From contig CAYRML010000056.1 in NCBI GenBank assembly GCA_964425485.1, positions 1 to 8,925 on the forward strand: 8,925 nucleotides of DNA, in the 5' to 3' direction. Both the position numbers and the translations under genes were made by a program. Shown here in pieces: positions 1 through 7,117 of the stretch. This DNA comes from CAYRML01 sp964425485 (lineage in GTDB: Bacteria > Bacillota > Dehalobacteriia > UBA4068). The notes beneath the pieces are model-generated. The model was given only the letters and a program-made list of their open reading frames with translations, searched no databases and was not told the origin of the DNA. Positions within the stretch are counted from its first letter, which is position 1; each line of letters begins with the position of its first letter.

Positions 1-748
1 TATCGCCCATATTACCAAACACCATCATCTGAACATTAACGGCAGTGCCCCAATCGGAGGGGATATCATTCATGCGGCGATAAACGATAGCACGGGGATT
101 ATTCCAGGAATGGAATACCGCTTCCACAGATTCCAGCAATTGTTTTTGCGGATCATTGGGAAAATCATCGCCGACTTCTGCTTTATAGAGGTCTTTAAAT
201 TGTTTAATGACTTCTTTCAAGTCATCAGCAGTCAGCTCATTATCATAATGGATACCTTTATCTTCTTTGATACTGTCTAGTACTCTTTCAAATTTAGCTT
301 TGGAAATACCCATGACCACATCGGAAAACATTTGAATAAAGCGGCGATAAGAGTCATAAGCGAAAGCATAATTTCCGGTCTTTTTGCCCAAGCCTTCGGC
401 TGCTACATCAGTCAGCCCCAAATTGAGGATAGTATCCATCATGCCCGGCATAGAAGCTCTGGCACCGGAGCGGACAGAGACCAAAAGCGGATTGGTGCTG
501 TCACCAAATTTTTTGCCGCTTTCTTGTTCCAGCTGTGCCAAAAAGTCCTTGATCTGGCTGACTATTTCCGGGGCGATGGTTTCACCCTTGTCATAATAGT
601 CCATGCAGGCTTCGGTTGTGATGGTGAAGCCTTGCGGTATAGGCATGCCCAGATTGGTCATTTCGGCCAAATTTGCGCCTTTGCCGCCCAACAGATTTTT
701 CATCGAGGCTGCGCCCTCTTTGAAAGAATAGACATACTTGCTAGTCAT
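1..748 (-). CDS. ppdK: Pyruvate, phosphate dikinase, N-terminal part (3' end off window)
   Basis: The first 249 codons are visible; the family is usually about 870-900 residues, so the phosphohistidine and PEP-binding domains lie beyond the left edge. The enzyme interconverts pyruvate + ATP + Pi and PEP + AMP + PPi in the cytoplasm. The visible part is the N-terminal ATP-binding domain: the protein starts MTSKYVYSF, followed by the GGKGANLAEM loop with Lys23 (residues 21-30), the GMPIPQGFTIT stretch (34-44), and the SVRSGARASMPGMMDTILNLG block (91-111) with Arg93. Lys22 and Arg92 are the equivalent nucleotide-binding residues in the well-studied Clostridium symbiosum enzyme. The ATG at 748-746 is preceded by a strong GGGGGAGGA Shine-Dalgarno (complement of 757-765), 8 nt upstream. 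It follows glyS by 45 nt without a visible terminator. Identification is confident; the direction in which the cell uses it cannot be told. Confidence 0.96.
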   Translation of the reverse strand, partial: MTSKYVYSFKEGAASMKNLLGGKGANLAEMTNLGMPIPQGFTITTEACMDYYDKGETIAPEIVSQIKDFLAQLEQESGKKFGDSTNPLLVSVRSGARASMPGMMDTILNLGLTDVAAEGLGKKTGNYAFAYDSYRRFIQMFSDVVMGISKAKFERVLDSIKEDKGIHYDNELTADDLKEVIKQFKDLYKAEVGDDFPNDPQKQLLESVEAVFHSWNNPRAIVYRRMNDIPSDWGTAVNVQMMVFGNMGD

Positions 749-793
749 TACAAAAATCCTCCCCCATATTAAGAAGTATATATAATTAAAAAA

Positions 794-2902
794 TTAATCG
801 ACTATTTGTGAAAGATCCCCTATACCTTTAGTCAAATCTACTATCTGGGCCAAAAGAGCCAAGCGGTTATTGCGCAGCTCATCTTGTGGGGCCATGACCA
901 TCACTTCGTTAAAGAAGCTGTCTATCTCCCCACGCAGGGAAGCTATGGCCGTCAAAGCAGAGACGTAATCCTTATCCACCAGCGCCACTTGTATCTGATA
1001 GCTTACAGACTGCAATAAAGCATAAAGCTGCTTTTCCGATTCCTCCACCAACGATTTTTCATCCACAACCAAGCTGGCCGGTAAGATTTTTTTCGAGGCA
1101 GCATTACGCAACAAATTGGCCGCACGCGTAAAACCGGCCAACAGCTCGGCAAAAGCCGGCTGACTGCGATATTGCTGCAAGATCACAGCCCTTGTATAAG
1201 CATCGGCCAAGTCATCATAACCGGCCGCGGCAACCGCATTGATCACATCATAACGGATGCCGGCATCTGTAAGAATATTTTCCAGGCGAGCACCTAAAAA
1301 TGCTGATACAGCCTGTATAACATCATCCTTATTTACGATCAGCTGGGACTGATTTGCTAATAGATCATAGCTTTTGCCAATCAGCGCAGAAAGAGAAATG
1401 GTCAAAGGCGCAGCTTCTTCCACTATGATCTGAGCTATACCATTGGCTGCTCGGCGCAGAGCATAAGGATCCTGCGAACCCGTAGGTTGCATATCGATAG
1501 CAAAAAAACCCACCACACTGTCCAATTTATCACAGATAGAGCAGAGTTTGCCGGCCATGGTTTGCGGCAAATCATCACCTGCGAAGCGAGGCAAATAATG
1601 CTCTCTAATAGCCTGTGCCACCTCGGCATCTTCACCGGCATGGGCAGCATAATATTCACCCATTATGCCTTGCAATTCCGGGAATTCATATACCACATGG
1701 GATAGCAAATCACCTTTCATCAAAAATACTGCCCGCTCACTTTTGGCGATCTCGTTTTCAGACAGATTGAGTTGCTGTCCCAGATAAGCCGCCAAAGCGC
1801 CTACTCGCAGCATTTTTTCCGCCAATGTTCCTAGTTTTTCATGAAAAACTATAGTTGGCAATTTAGCGATATTATCTTCAAGCGGCGTTTTGATATCTTC
1901 CTGCCAGAAAAATCCGGCATCAGCCAAACGAGCCTTGAGCACCTTTTCATTACCGGCCGCCACAATATCCAGGTGATTATCATCACCATTGCGCACGGTA
2001 ATAAAGCGTGCCAAAAGAGAGTCATTCTTTCCATAAACCGGGAAATAACGCTGATGCTCTCGCATTGGTGTGATGACCAATTCTTCCGGTATCTGCAAAT
2101 ATTTATCTTCAAAGCTGCCGGCAAGAGCAGTTGGATATTCTAATAAAAATACGATTTCTTCCAGCAATTCGTCATCCGCTTTGACATAGCCACCTTCTTT
2201 TTCCGCCACGGCCTGCACCTGCTGCCAAACCAGCTGCCGCCTTTGTTCCTGGTCTACGATGACATAATTGTCTGCCAAAAGCGAGAGATACTGTGCAGGT
2301 TCTTCAATCACAATATGGTCACTGCCGAAAACCCTGTGACCACAGCTGATCTGGCCGCTGGTTTGGCCGGCAATGGTCAGCGGGATGATTTCCCGGCCCA
2401 GCAAAGCCACGATCCAGCGGATGGGGCGGGCGAAACGCATTTCTTCATAACCCCAACGCATGGGCTTGGGGAAATATATTTTATGCACCAAGTCCGTCAA
2501 CAGCTGGGGCAAGACCTGCATAGCAGGCAACCCCTTTTGCTTCTTGACGGCAAAAATATAGTTATTGCCGGAGACTTCTTTTTGTATCAGGTCCTTTTCC
2601 TCCACACCCTGACCTTTGCAAAAACCCAGCAAAGCCTTGGTCGGTTTGCCTTCCTTGTCATAAGCCACAGCCAGCGAAGGCCCTTTGGACTCGATACCGC
2701 TGTCCGGCTGCATATCAGAGAGTCCGGCTGCCCAGATGACCAAACGGCGCGGCGTGGCCCAGATTTTCAGCTCATCATAAGCGAGCAGATTTTCTTTTAA
2801 TGCCATTTCGGCCAATGATTGCATCTGCTTGATGGCCGGAGGCAAAAAGCGGGCCGGGATTTCTTCAACACCCAGCTCAAATAAGAGGTCTTTTTTAGCC
2901 AT
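794..2902 (-). CDS. glyS: Glycyl-tRNA synthetase beta subunit
   Basis: This is a 702-residue protein, close to the usual length (about 690) of the beta chain of bacterial alpha2beta2 glycyl-tRNA synthetase. The beta chain binds tRNA-Gly and, with GlyQ, charges it with glycine in the cytoplasm. Visible family blocks are LLFELGVEEIPARFLPPA at the N-terminus (6-23), TPRRL (50-54), FPKPMRW (144-150), FARPIRWI (157-164), GHRVFG (188-193), ITPMREHQRYFPV (277-289), VLKARLADAGFFWQED (321-336), FHEKLGT (353-359), YEFPELQGIMGEYYA (405-419), HYLPRFAGDDLP (435-446) and TGSQDPYALRRAANGI (474-489). The C-terminal hundred or so residues should be the DALR-type anticodon-binding domain. The ATG shares its A with the TAA stop of glyQ (TAATG), and a G-rich SD lies inside the end of glyQ, so the two chains are translationally coupled, as expected for subunits made in equal amounts. 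Confidence 0.98.
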   Translation of the reverse strand: MAKKDLLFELGVEEIPARFLPPAIKQMQSLAEMALKENLLAYDELKIWATPRRLVIWAAGLSDMQPDSGIESKGPSLAVAYDKEGKPTKALLGFCKGQGVEEKDLIQKEVSGNNYIFAVKKQKGLPAMQVLPQLLTDLVHKIYFPKPMRWGYEEMRFARPIRWIVALLGREIIPLTIAGQTSGQISCGHRVFGSDHIVIEEPAQYLSLLADNYVIVDQEQRRQLVWQQVQAVAEKEGGYVKADDELLEEIVFLLEYPTALAGSFEDKYLQIPEELVITPMREHQRYFPVYGKNDSLLARFITVRNGDDNHLDIVAAGNEKVLKARLADAGFFWQEDIKTPLEDNIAKLPTIVFHEKLGTLAEKMLRVGALAAYLGQQLNLSENEIAKSERAVFLMKGDLLSHVVYEFPELQGIMGEYYAAHAGEDAEVAQAIREHYLPRFAGDDLPQTMAGKLCSICDKLDSVVGFFAIDMQPTGSQDPYALRRAANGIAQIIVEEAAPLTISLSALIGKSYDLLANQSQLIVNKDDVIQAVSAFLGARLENILTDAGIRYDVINAVAAAGYDDLADAYTRAVILQQYRSQPAFAELLAGFTRAANLLRNAASKKILPASLVVDEKSLVEESEKQLYALLQSVSYQIQVALVDKDYVSALTAIASLRGEIDSFFNEVMVMAPQDELRNNRLALLAQIVDLTKGIGDLSQIVD

Positions 2903-3816
2903 TATTCTTTATCCCCCTCTTCTTCCAAAATAGCTTTGCGTAAAATAGGATCTTTCAAAAGGGGATAACCCATCGATTTTCTTTGTCTGACATAACCGGC
3001 AGCACAAAGACGGGCCAGATTGCGCACGCGCGCGATATAGCTCTGCCTTTCCGTGACACTGATCACGCTTCTTGCATCCAAGAGGTTGAAGGCATGAGAA
3101 CATTTCAAAGCATAGTCATAGGCCGGCTGGACAAGGCCCTTTTCTATTATGCGCAGGCTTTCCGCTTCATACATATCAAAAAGCTTGAACAACATATCGG
3201 TATCGGCATCGGAAAAATTATAATGAGAATAATCAACTTCGTTCTGATGATGCACATCACCATAAGTGGTATCTCCCACCCACTGGATATCATAAACGCT
3301 GTCCACCTTTTGGATGAACATAGCCAGCCTCTCTATACCATAGGTAAGCTCAGCGCAAACAGGTTTGCAGTCGATACCGCCGCATTGTTGGAAATAGGTG
3401 AACTGAGTGACTTCCATACCGTCCAGCCAAACTTCCCAACCCAAGCCCCAAGCGCCCAAAGTGGGACTTTCCCAGTTATCTTCAACAAAACGGATATCAT
3501 GCTCTCGTGGGTCTATACCGATGGCTTCCAAAGAAGCCAGATACAGTTCCTGAACATTGAGTGGGGAGGGTTTTAGGATGACTTGATACTGATAATAATG
3601 CTGTAAGCGGTTAGGATTCTCGCCATAACGACCATCGGCCGGACGGCGGGAAGGCTCAACATAAGCCACATTCCAAGGCTCTGGCCCCAAAGCACGCAAA
3701 AAAGTGGCCGGATTCATAGTACCCGCCCCTTTTTCCATATCATATGGCTGCAAAATTATACAATTATTATCTCCCCAGTATTTGTTCAATGCCAAAATAA
3801 GATCCTGAAAATTCAC
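2902..3816 (-). CDS. glyQ: Glycyl-tRNA synthetase alpha subunit
   Basis: This is the class II catalytic subunit that makes glycyl-adenylate and charges tRNA-Gly together with GlyS. With the GTG start at 3816-3814 it has 304 residues and begins MNFQDLILALNKYW, the normal GlyQ N-terminus. Family blocks are QPYDMEKGAGTMNPATFLRALGP (23-45), the motif 2 region VAYVEPSRRPADGRYGENPNR (50-70) and the motif 3 region GIERLAMFIQ (160-169). An in-frame ATG 15 nt upstream (3831-3829) gives five extra residues, MGGSS. I reject it because its bases run into the Shine-Dalgarno: ATGGGAGGAAGCAGT precedes the GTG, placing GGAGG exactly 7 nt from it. A sigma-A promoter and a structured leader lie upstream. The gene ends in a 1-nt overlap with glyS. 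Confidence 0.97.
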   Translation of the reverse strand: MNFQDLILALNKYWGDNNCIILQPYDMEKGAGTMNPATFLRALGPEPWNVAYVEPSRRPADGRYGENPNRLQHYYQYQVILKPSPLNVQELYLASLEAIGIDPREHDIRFVEDNWESPTLGAWGLGWEVWLDGMEVTQFTYFQQCGGIDCKPVCAELTYGIERLAMFIQKVDSVYDIQWVGDTTYGDVHHQNEVDYSHYNFSDADTDMLFKLFDMYEAESLRIIEKGLVQPAYDYALKCSHAFNLLDARSVISVTERQSYIARVRNLARLCAAGYVRQRKSMGYPLLKDPILRKAILEEEGDKE

Positions 3817-3875
3817 ACTGCTTCCTCCCATAACAGAAAAATTGCAAATATAATATCACAACAAGCCTTTTGCAT
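3813..3875 (-). CDS. Possible 20-codon leader ORF before glyQ
   Basis: A small frame opens at an ATG (3875-3873) in the loop of the glyQ leader stem-loop. It runs 20 codons, reads MQKACCDIIF at its start and ends at TGA (3815-3813). The stop overlaps the glyQ GTG (3816-3814) as GTGA, the usual geometry for translational coupling. Against it, no Shine-Dalgarno is visible before the ATG (the upstream bases are AAAAATCGATC), the peptide has no glycine codons as a glycine attenuator would, and a 20-codon open frame is common by chance. I record it as a candidate only. Confidence 0.15.
   Translation of the reverse strand: MQKACCDIIFAIFLLWEEAV
3850..3858 (-). promoter_or_regulatory. Possible second glyQ promoter (extended -10)
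   Basis: The minus strand reads TGATATTAT (complement of 3850-3858), an extended -10 of the TGnTATTAT form. It would start transcription near 3843, about 27 nt before the glyQ GTG, and bypass the stem-loop. The matching -35 position (3873-3878) reads ATCATG, which is poor. AT-rich DNA gives such matches easily. Confidence 0.25.
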
Positions 3876-3899
3876 GATCGATTTTTCAACAAAAGGCTT
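3863..3899 (-). promoter_or_regulatory. Stem-loop in the glyQ leader
   Basis: A perfect 10-bp inverted repeat lies here: AAGCCTTTTG at 3863-3872 and CAAAAGGCTT at 3890-3899, with a 17-nt loop. It begins about 25-30 nt after the predicted glyQ transcription start and ends about 45 nt before the GTG. On the minus strand the stem is followed by GTTGTGATATTATATTTG, not by a U tract, so it is not a canonical intrinsic terminator. It could be a leader RNA structure, a weak terminator for recO read-through, or a DNA operator. The role is unknown. Confidence 0.5.
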
Positions 3900-3931
3900 T
3901 TCAAAAATTTATTTGTATTGTAAGCAGTATT

Positions 3932-3960
3932 ATTTTAACAAAGTCGTCAGTTAATGTCAA
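3932..3960 (-). promoter_or_regulatory. Sigma-A promoter for glyQ-glyS(-ppdK)
   Basis: On the minus strand a perfect -35 TTGACA (complement of 3955-3960) is separated by exactly 17 bp from a -10 TAAAAT (complement of 3932-3937), one mismatch from TATAAT. The expected start is around 3925-3928, giving a leader of about 110 nt before the glyQ GTG. The promoter starts about 20 nt after the recO stop, so it separates the glyQS-ppdK unit from the era-recO unit, although read-through is not excluded because no recO terminator is seen. Confidence 0.8.
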
Positions 3961-3980
3961 AGAGTCAGAATTATCTCAAA

Positions 3981-4736
3981 TCAATTATCGGCTAATAATT
4001 GCTGTAACACACCCCTGGCCCTGGCCATATATTCCAGATGATAATCCAAATAATTATCCAGCACCTGCTGTAATTCCTTCTCACATTGGGGACTTATTTT
4101 CAGATTGGGAACCTTAGCCAAAGGGCAATTCAAAAGATGCCTTATTACCTGCACCGTACCAGGGCTTATAAGAAATTGCTGAGAATCATGGCAGGCAGCA
4201 CAGACCAAACCGCCACGAAAAGGAGAAAGGTAAAACTGTGTGCCCAGTCCACGTCTGCCGCAAACCATGCAGCGCTCCAAATAAGGGGCCAAGCCCAAAG
4301 CCGCAAGCAACTTCAGCTCAAAAAAATGTCTGGTCAAGGGCAAATCATCATGCAGCTCTAAGAGGGAAAAAGCAGCTAAAAGTAAAGCAAAAAGACCACT
4401 GTCAGGCTTCTTTTCCGGCACGGAAATATTCAGTAATTCCGCTATATAGGAAGCATAGGCAATACGTTCAAGGTCGGTGCGCAAACGTAGAAAAGGCTCT
4501 ATGACCTGGCCTTGAGTAATGATATCAAGATTTCCGCGCCCCTTTGCCAAAGAAAGTCGGCAATAGCAAAAAGGCTGCACAGACCCTCGCAAGGAGCTTT
4601 TTTCCTTGAGCACCCCTTTAGCAATAGCTGTCTGCTTGCCTTTTTCCGGACTGTAAAAAGTGATCAGCTTATCATTTTCCTTAAAATTTTTGCTGCGGAT
4701 GATTAGCGCTTGTACCACATAATTACGCTCCTCCAC
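3981..4736 (-). CDS. recO: DNA repair protein RecO
   Basis: This is a 251-residue protein of normal RecO length. RecO works with RecR and RecF to load RecA on SSB-coated single-stranded DNA and anneals complementary strands during recombinational repair. The N-terminal OB-fold is clear: VVQALIIRSKNFKENDKLITFYSPEKGK (7-34), then AIAKGVLKEKSSLRGSVQPF (37-56). The C-terminal helical part carries a four-cysteine zinc site, CMVC (Cys156, Cys159) and CAAC (Cys179, Cys182), with the family-typical FYLSPFRGGLVC before the second pair. The start is GTG at 4736-4734, with GGAGG exactly 7 nt upstream (complement of 4744-4748). It follows era by 17 nt, the standard era-recO pairing. Confidence 0.96.
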   Translation of the reverse strand: MEERNYVVQALIIRSKNFKENDKLITFYSPEKGKQTAIAKGVLKEKSSLRGSVQPFCYCRLSLAKGRGNLDIITQGQVIEPFLRLRTDLERIAYASYIAELLNISVPEKKPDSGLFALLLAAFSLLELHDDLPLTRHFFELKLLAALGLAPYLERCMVCGRRGLGTQFYLSPFRGGLVCAACHDSQQFLISPGTVQVIRHLLNCPLAKVPNLKISPQCEKELQQVLDNYLDYHLEYMARARGVLQQLLADN

Positions 4737-4753
4737 GGCTCACCCTCCGATAT

Positions 4754-5653
4754 CTATTCATCCAAAAGATTCCAATTGCGCAAAAGCCCCTCATTATTGC
4801 GCCAATCTTTTTTGGCTTTGACCCGCAAATCGAGATAAATGGGGCAGGCGAAAATTTTCTCTATTTCCTGCCGAGCTGCTTGTCCTATCTGCCTGAGCAT
4901 TTTGCCGCCTTTGCCGATTATGATACCTTTCTGTGATTCCCGATCCACGTAGATATTGGCCTCGATATAGAGCCTTTCACCAGGCCTTTCTTCCATAGCC
5001 GTGACTGTCACGGCCACGGCATAGGGGATCTCGTCCCTGGTGGCATGTAAAATCTGCTCCCTCACCAGCTCGGCAATAAGCTGCTGCTCCGATTGGTCAT
5101 AGACCATATCGGGCGGATAATATTGCGGCCCCTCCGGTAAATATTTCACTAACACATCCAATAAATGTTGCACATTTTTACCGCTAAGGGCAGAGACCGG
5201 CACGATTTCGGCAAAATTGAAACGATCCTTATAGCTGTCGATCAAAAGTAACAATTGAGCATCGTTCAAAAGGTCAATCTTATTGATTATCAAAAAAACA
5301 GCTGCCTCCTGCCCTTGCAGTTGCTGTAAGATATATGCCTCGCCTCCGCCAAAGTCGCAAGTGGCATCAATAAGATAAAAAATGATATCACAGCCGGCCA
5401 ATGAGTTTTTAGCGCTTTCCATCATCTTTTGATCCAGTTTATGCTTGGGCTTATGGATGCCGGGCGTATCTATAAAAACTGCCTGCAAACCAGGCGCATT
5501 ATAAATGCCGCGGATACTGTTTCTGGTGGTTTGCGGCTTGTCGGACATGATGGCCACTTTTTTATCCAATATGGCATTGAAAAGAGTTGATTTGCCGACA
5601 TTTGGTCTGCCGATCAAAGTGACAAAACCTGATTTGAAAACTTGCTCGCTCAC
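4754..5653 (-). CDS. era: GTPase Era
   Basis: Era is a 299-residue GTPase that binds the 3' end of 16S rRNA and acts in 30S subunit assembly and its coupling to cell division. All G motifs are present: G1 GRPNVGKST (15-23), G2 region TTRNSIRG (42-49), G3 DTPG (62-65), G4 NKID (124-127) and G5 SALSGKN (154-160). The C-terminal KH RNA-binding domain has the GKGG loop at 247-250 and ends in the usual LDLRVKAKKDWR stretch. The start is GTG at 5653-5651, with GAGGAG 6 nt upstream (complement of 5660-5665). The next gene upstream is the lipoprotein gene, 28 nt away; recO follows 17 nt downstream. YbeY, also in this cluster, acts on the same 16S 3' end. Confidence 0.98.
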   Translation of the reverse strand: MSEQVFKSGFVTLIGRPNVGKSTLFNAILDKKVAIMSDKPQTTRNSIRGIYNAPGLQAVFIDTPGIHKPKHKLDQKMMESAKNSLAGCDIIFYLIDATCDFGGGEAYILQQLQGQEAAVFLIINKIDLLNDAQLLLLIDSYKDRFNFAEIVPVSALSGKNVQHLLDVLVKYLPEGPQYYPPDMVYDQSEQQLIAELVREQILHATRDEIPYAVAVTVTAMEERPGERLYIEANIYVDRESQKGIIIGKGGKMLRQIGQAARQEIEKIFACPIYLDLRVKAKKDWRNNEGLLRNWNLLDE

Positions 5654-5681
5654 TTATTTCTCCTCGTTTACATAACTATTA

Positions 5682-6725
5682 CTAAATTACTCCGTTGCTA
5701 TCAGTATATGATATATTGACCGTCTGATCAACTACCTGTATCCAGGTTTTGCCGGAGGCCAGCTTCCATTCATGGCCGTCATCATCATAAAAAACGGTGC
5801 GGCTATTGACGGAATCTCTGGACCAATATCCTTTCTGCACAGCGCCACCGGAAAAGAGCCAGGCTTCACCCTCACCCACCATATCGATAGAAAGACGCCC
5901 GGCATCATCCAAAAATTTGGAGCTGACAAATTGTACCAGTACATTGGCAACAGCCAACTGTTGACCGCTTTCAGCATCAAGCTGCGGCTGGCCGCCTATT
6001 TCTCGCAGATAAAGACCGGTCGCAGCATCATATCTGTAGGTATTTTTAGCCGCGGCATAATCTATCTTGATGGCATCGGTCAGGGGCATAGCAGCTGTAT
6101 TACCCTCGGCATCCGCCTTGGCCTGCATAACGGCAAGTTGTGTATCTCCATCAGCCAAAAATGGCCAAGCCGTTATCTTCTCACGGCCGGCCCATCCTTC
6201 TTTCTCTATGGCCTGCCACAGCTTTTCGCTGCTGGTATAAAGATTATGGGGCGCTTTTCTGGCATTATCCCGCCAGAAATAAGAACCAAAGGAAAACTCG
6301 TTGATATATGGCGTGCTGCCGGTAGATAAATAGGAAAGAGCATCATTGCTACCGCCGACATGGACATAAACAGCCGACCATTCCTTAGCAATATCCACCA
6401 AATATGGTCTGGCGCTGCGGACAGGGCCGATCTTATCGCTGCTGCCATGATAAAAAACAGCTACATAGCGGCTGATACCACCCTCGGCTGGCAGCTCATA
6501 GAGCAGGTCGGCATCCATAAGTCCCGATTGAGGCCGAGCCTTAGGCGCATTATCAATTGTCACCACCACCGCTCTGATCGGCATCTCCTCTATCACAGCA
6601 TTGTCCAGCGGACAATGTAAAAGCGGGGCCGCTTCTTGGCCTTTGTCCCCTTGTTTATGGCAGCCACTGATTAAAAATACAGCAGCAAGCATAGCGATGG
6701 CAGTCAGTAATAAAAACTTTTTCAC
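5682..6725 (-). CDS. DUF3048 (YerB-like) lipoprotein
   Basis: This is a 347-residue predicted lipoprotein. It has a basic MKK start, a hydrophobic stretch at 4-20 and a lipobox ISG-C with Cys22, so it should be lipid-anchored outside the cytoplasmic membrane. The body matches the DUF3048 family: VVVTIDNAPKARPQSGL (54-70), DADLLYELPAEGGISRY, then IGPVRSARPYLVDIAKEW and YVHVGGS. The C-terminal third, ending SGKTWIQVVDQTVNISY, fits the DUF3048 C-terminal domain (typically W.QVV). The molecular function of the family is not established. The start is GTG (6725-6723) with GGAG 7 nt upstream; starting at the next ATG would cut the signal sequence. It lies between dgkA (29 nt) and era (28 nt), the slot occupied by cytidine deaminase (cdd) in Bacillus subtilis. 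Confidence 0.9.
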   Translation of the reverse strand: MKKFLLLTAIAMLAAVFLISGCHKQGDKGQEAAPLLHCPLDNAVIEEMPIRAVVVTIDNAPKARPQSGLMDADLLYELPAEGGISRYVAVFYHGSSDKIGPVRSARPYLVDIAKEWSAVYVHVGGSNDALSYLSTGSTPYINEFSFGSYFWRDNARKAPHNLYTSSEKLWQAIEKEGWAGREKITAWPFLADGDTQLAVMQAKADAEGNTAAMPLTDAIKIDYAAAKNTYRYDAATGLYLREIGGQPQLDAESGQQLAVANVLVQFVSSKFLDDAGRLSIDMVGEGEAWLFSGGAVQKGYWSRDSVNSRTVFYDDDGHEWKLASGKTWIQVVDQTVNISYTDSNGVI

Positions 6726-6754
6726 AGATGCGCTCCTCTCTAGCTAAAATCAGC

Positions 6755-7117
6755 TTAAAAAGCCTTGACATAAGGCAGAAAAACCACAATAGCAACTATA
6801 ACCGCTACAATGGCAGCAATCAAAACAGCGCCGGCTGCTACATTTTTTGCCACAGCCGCCAAATATTTATATTCTTCCGTTACCAGATCCACCAAGGCCT
6901 CCACAGCCGTATTGATCATCTCCAAACCAACGACTAAGCCGATGGTCAAAATTATGGCCAGCCATTCACCGCTGGTAATATGAAAAGAACACCCTATGAT
7001 GACAACGATGGTTATCATAATAGCATGTATCTTCATATTCCTTTCCCTGAGGAAAGCTTGCACAATACCGCTTAAGGCATAGTAAAAGGATCGTCCCAGA
7101 TTACGCAAAATCATCAC
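6755..7117 (-). CDS. dgkA: Diacylglycerol kinase family protein, probably undecaprenol kinase
   Basis: This is a small integral membrane kinase of 120 residues. In Gram-positive-type bacteria this family mostly phosphorylates undecaprenol, feeding the lipid carrier of cell-wall synthesis. The signature GLEMINTAVEALVD (64-77) carries the active-site Glu66, Asn69, Glu73 and Asp77, and RERNMKIH (24-31) is the conserved first-helix block. Three membrane segments are visible, roughly 32-48, 53-70 and 91-115. The start is ambiguous: GTG at 7117 (GTGA overlap with the ybeY TGA) or ATG at 7114 (TGATG overlap), one codon apart. Only a weak GGA lies upstream, so translation probably depends on ribosomes finishing ybeY. 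Substrate choice (undecaprenol or diacylglycerol) is inferred from the phylum, not seen. Confidence 0.93.
   Translation of the reverse strand: MMILRNLGRSFYYALSGIVQAFLRERNMKIHAIMITIVVIIGCSFHITSGEWLAIILTIGLVVGLEMINTAVEALVDLVTEEYKYLAAVAKNVAAGAVLIAAIVAVIVAIVVFLPYVKAF

Noticed and set aside
332..772. Plus-strand open frame of 146 codons
   Set aside because: It is antisense to the ppdK N-terminus, which is unmistakable on the minus strand, and its translation resembles no family I know.
749..793. Possible ppdK promoter (TATACT-like -10 in the AT-rich gap) or terminator
   Set aside because: The minus strand has a TATACT hexamer, but no -35 at a usable distance matches TTGACA, and the T6 tract is not preceded by a GC-rich stem.
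2243..2800. Plus-strand open frame of 185 codons
   Set aside because: It is antisense to conserved glyS sequence (FPKPMRW and FARPIRWI blocks), with no credible SD or protein-like motifs.
2983..3576. Plus-strand open frame of 197 codons
   Set aside because: It lies fully antisense to glyQ, whose class II motifs are clear; its openness follows from codon use on the other strand.
3863..3915. The leader stem-loop as an intrinsic terminator
   Set aside because: No run of U follows the stem on the minus strand, and on the plus strand the bases after the stem are A-rich with no gene to terminate.
5772..6329. Plus-strand open frame of 185 codons
   Set aside because: It is antisense to the DUF3048 gene, which has a lipobox, SD and family motifs on the minus strand.
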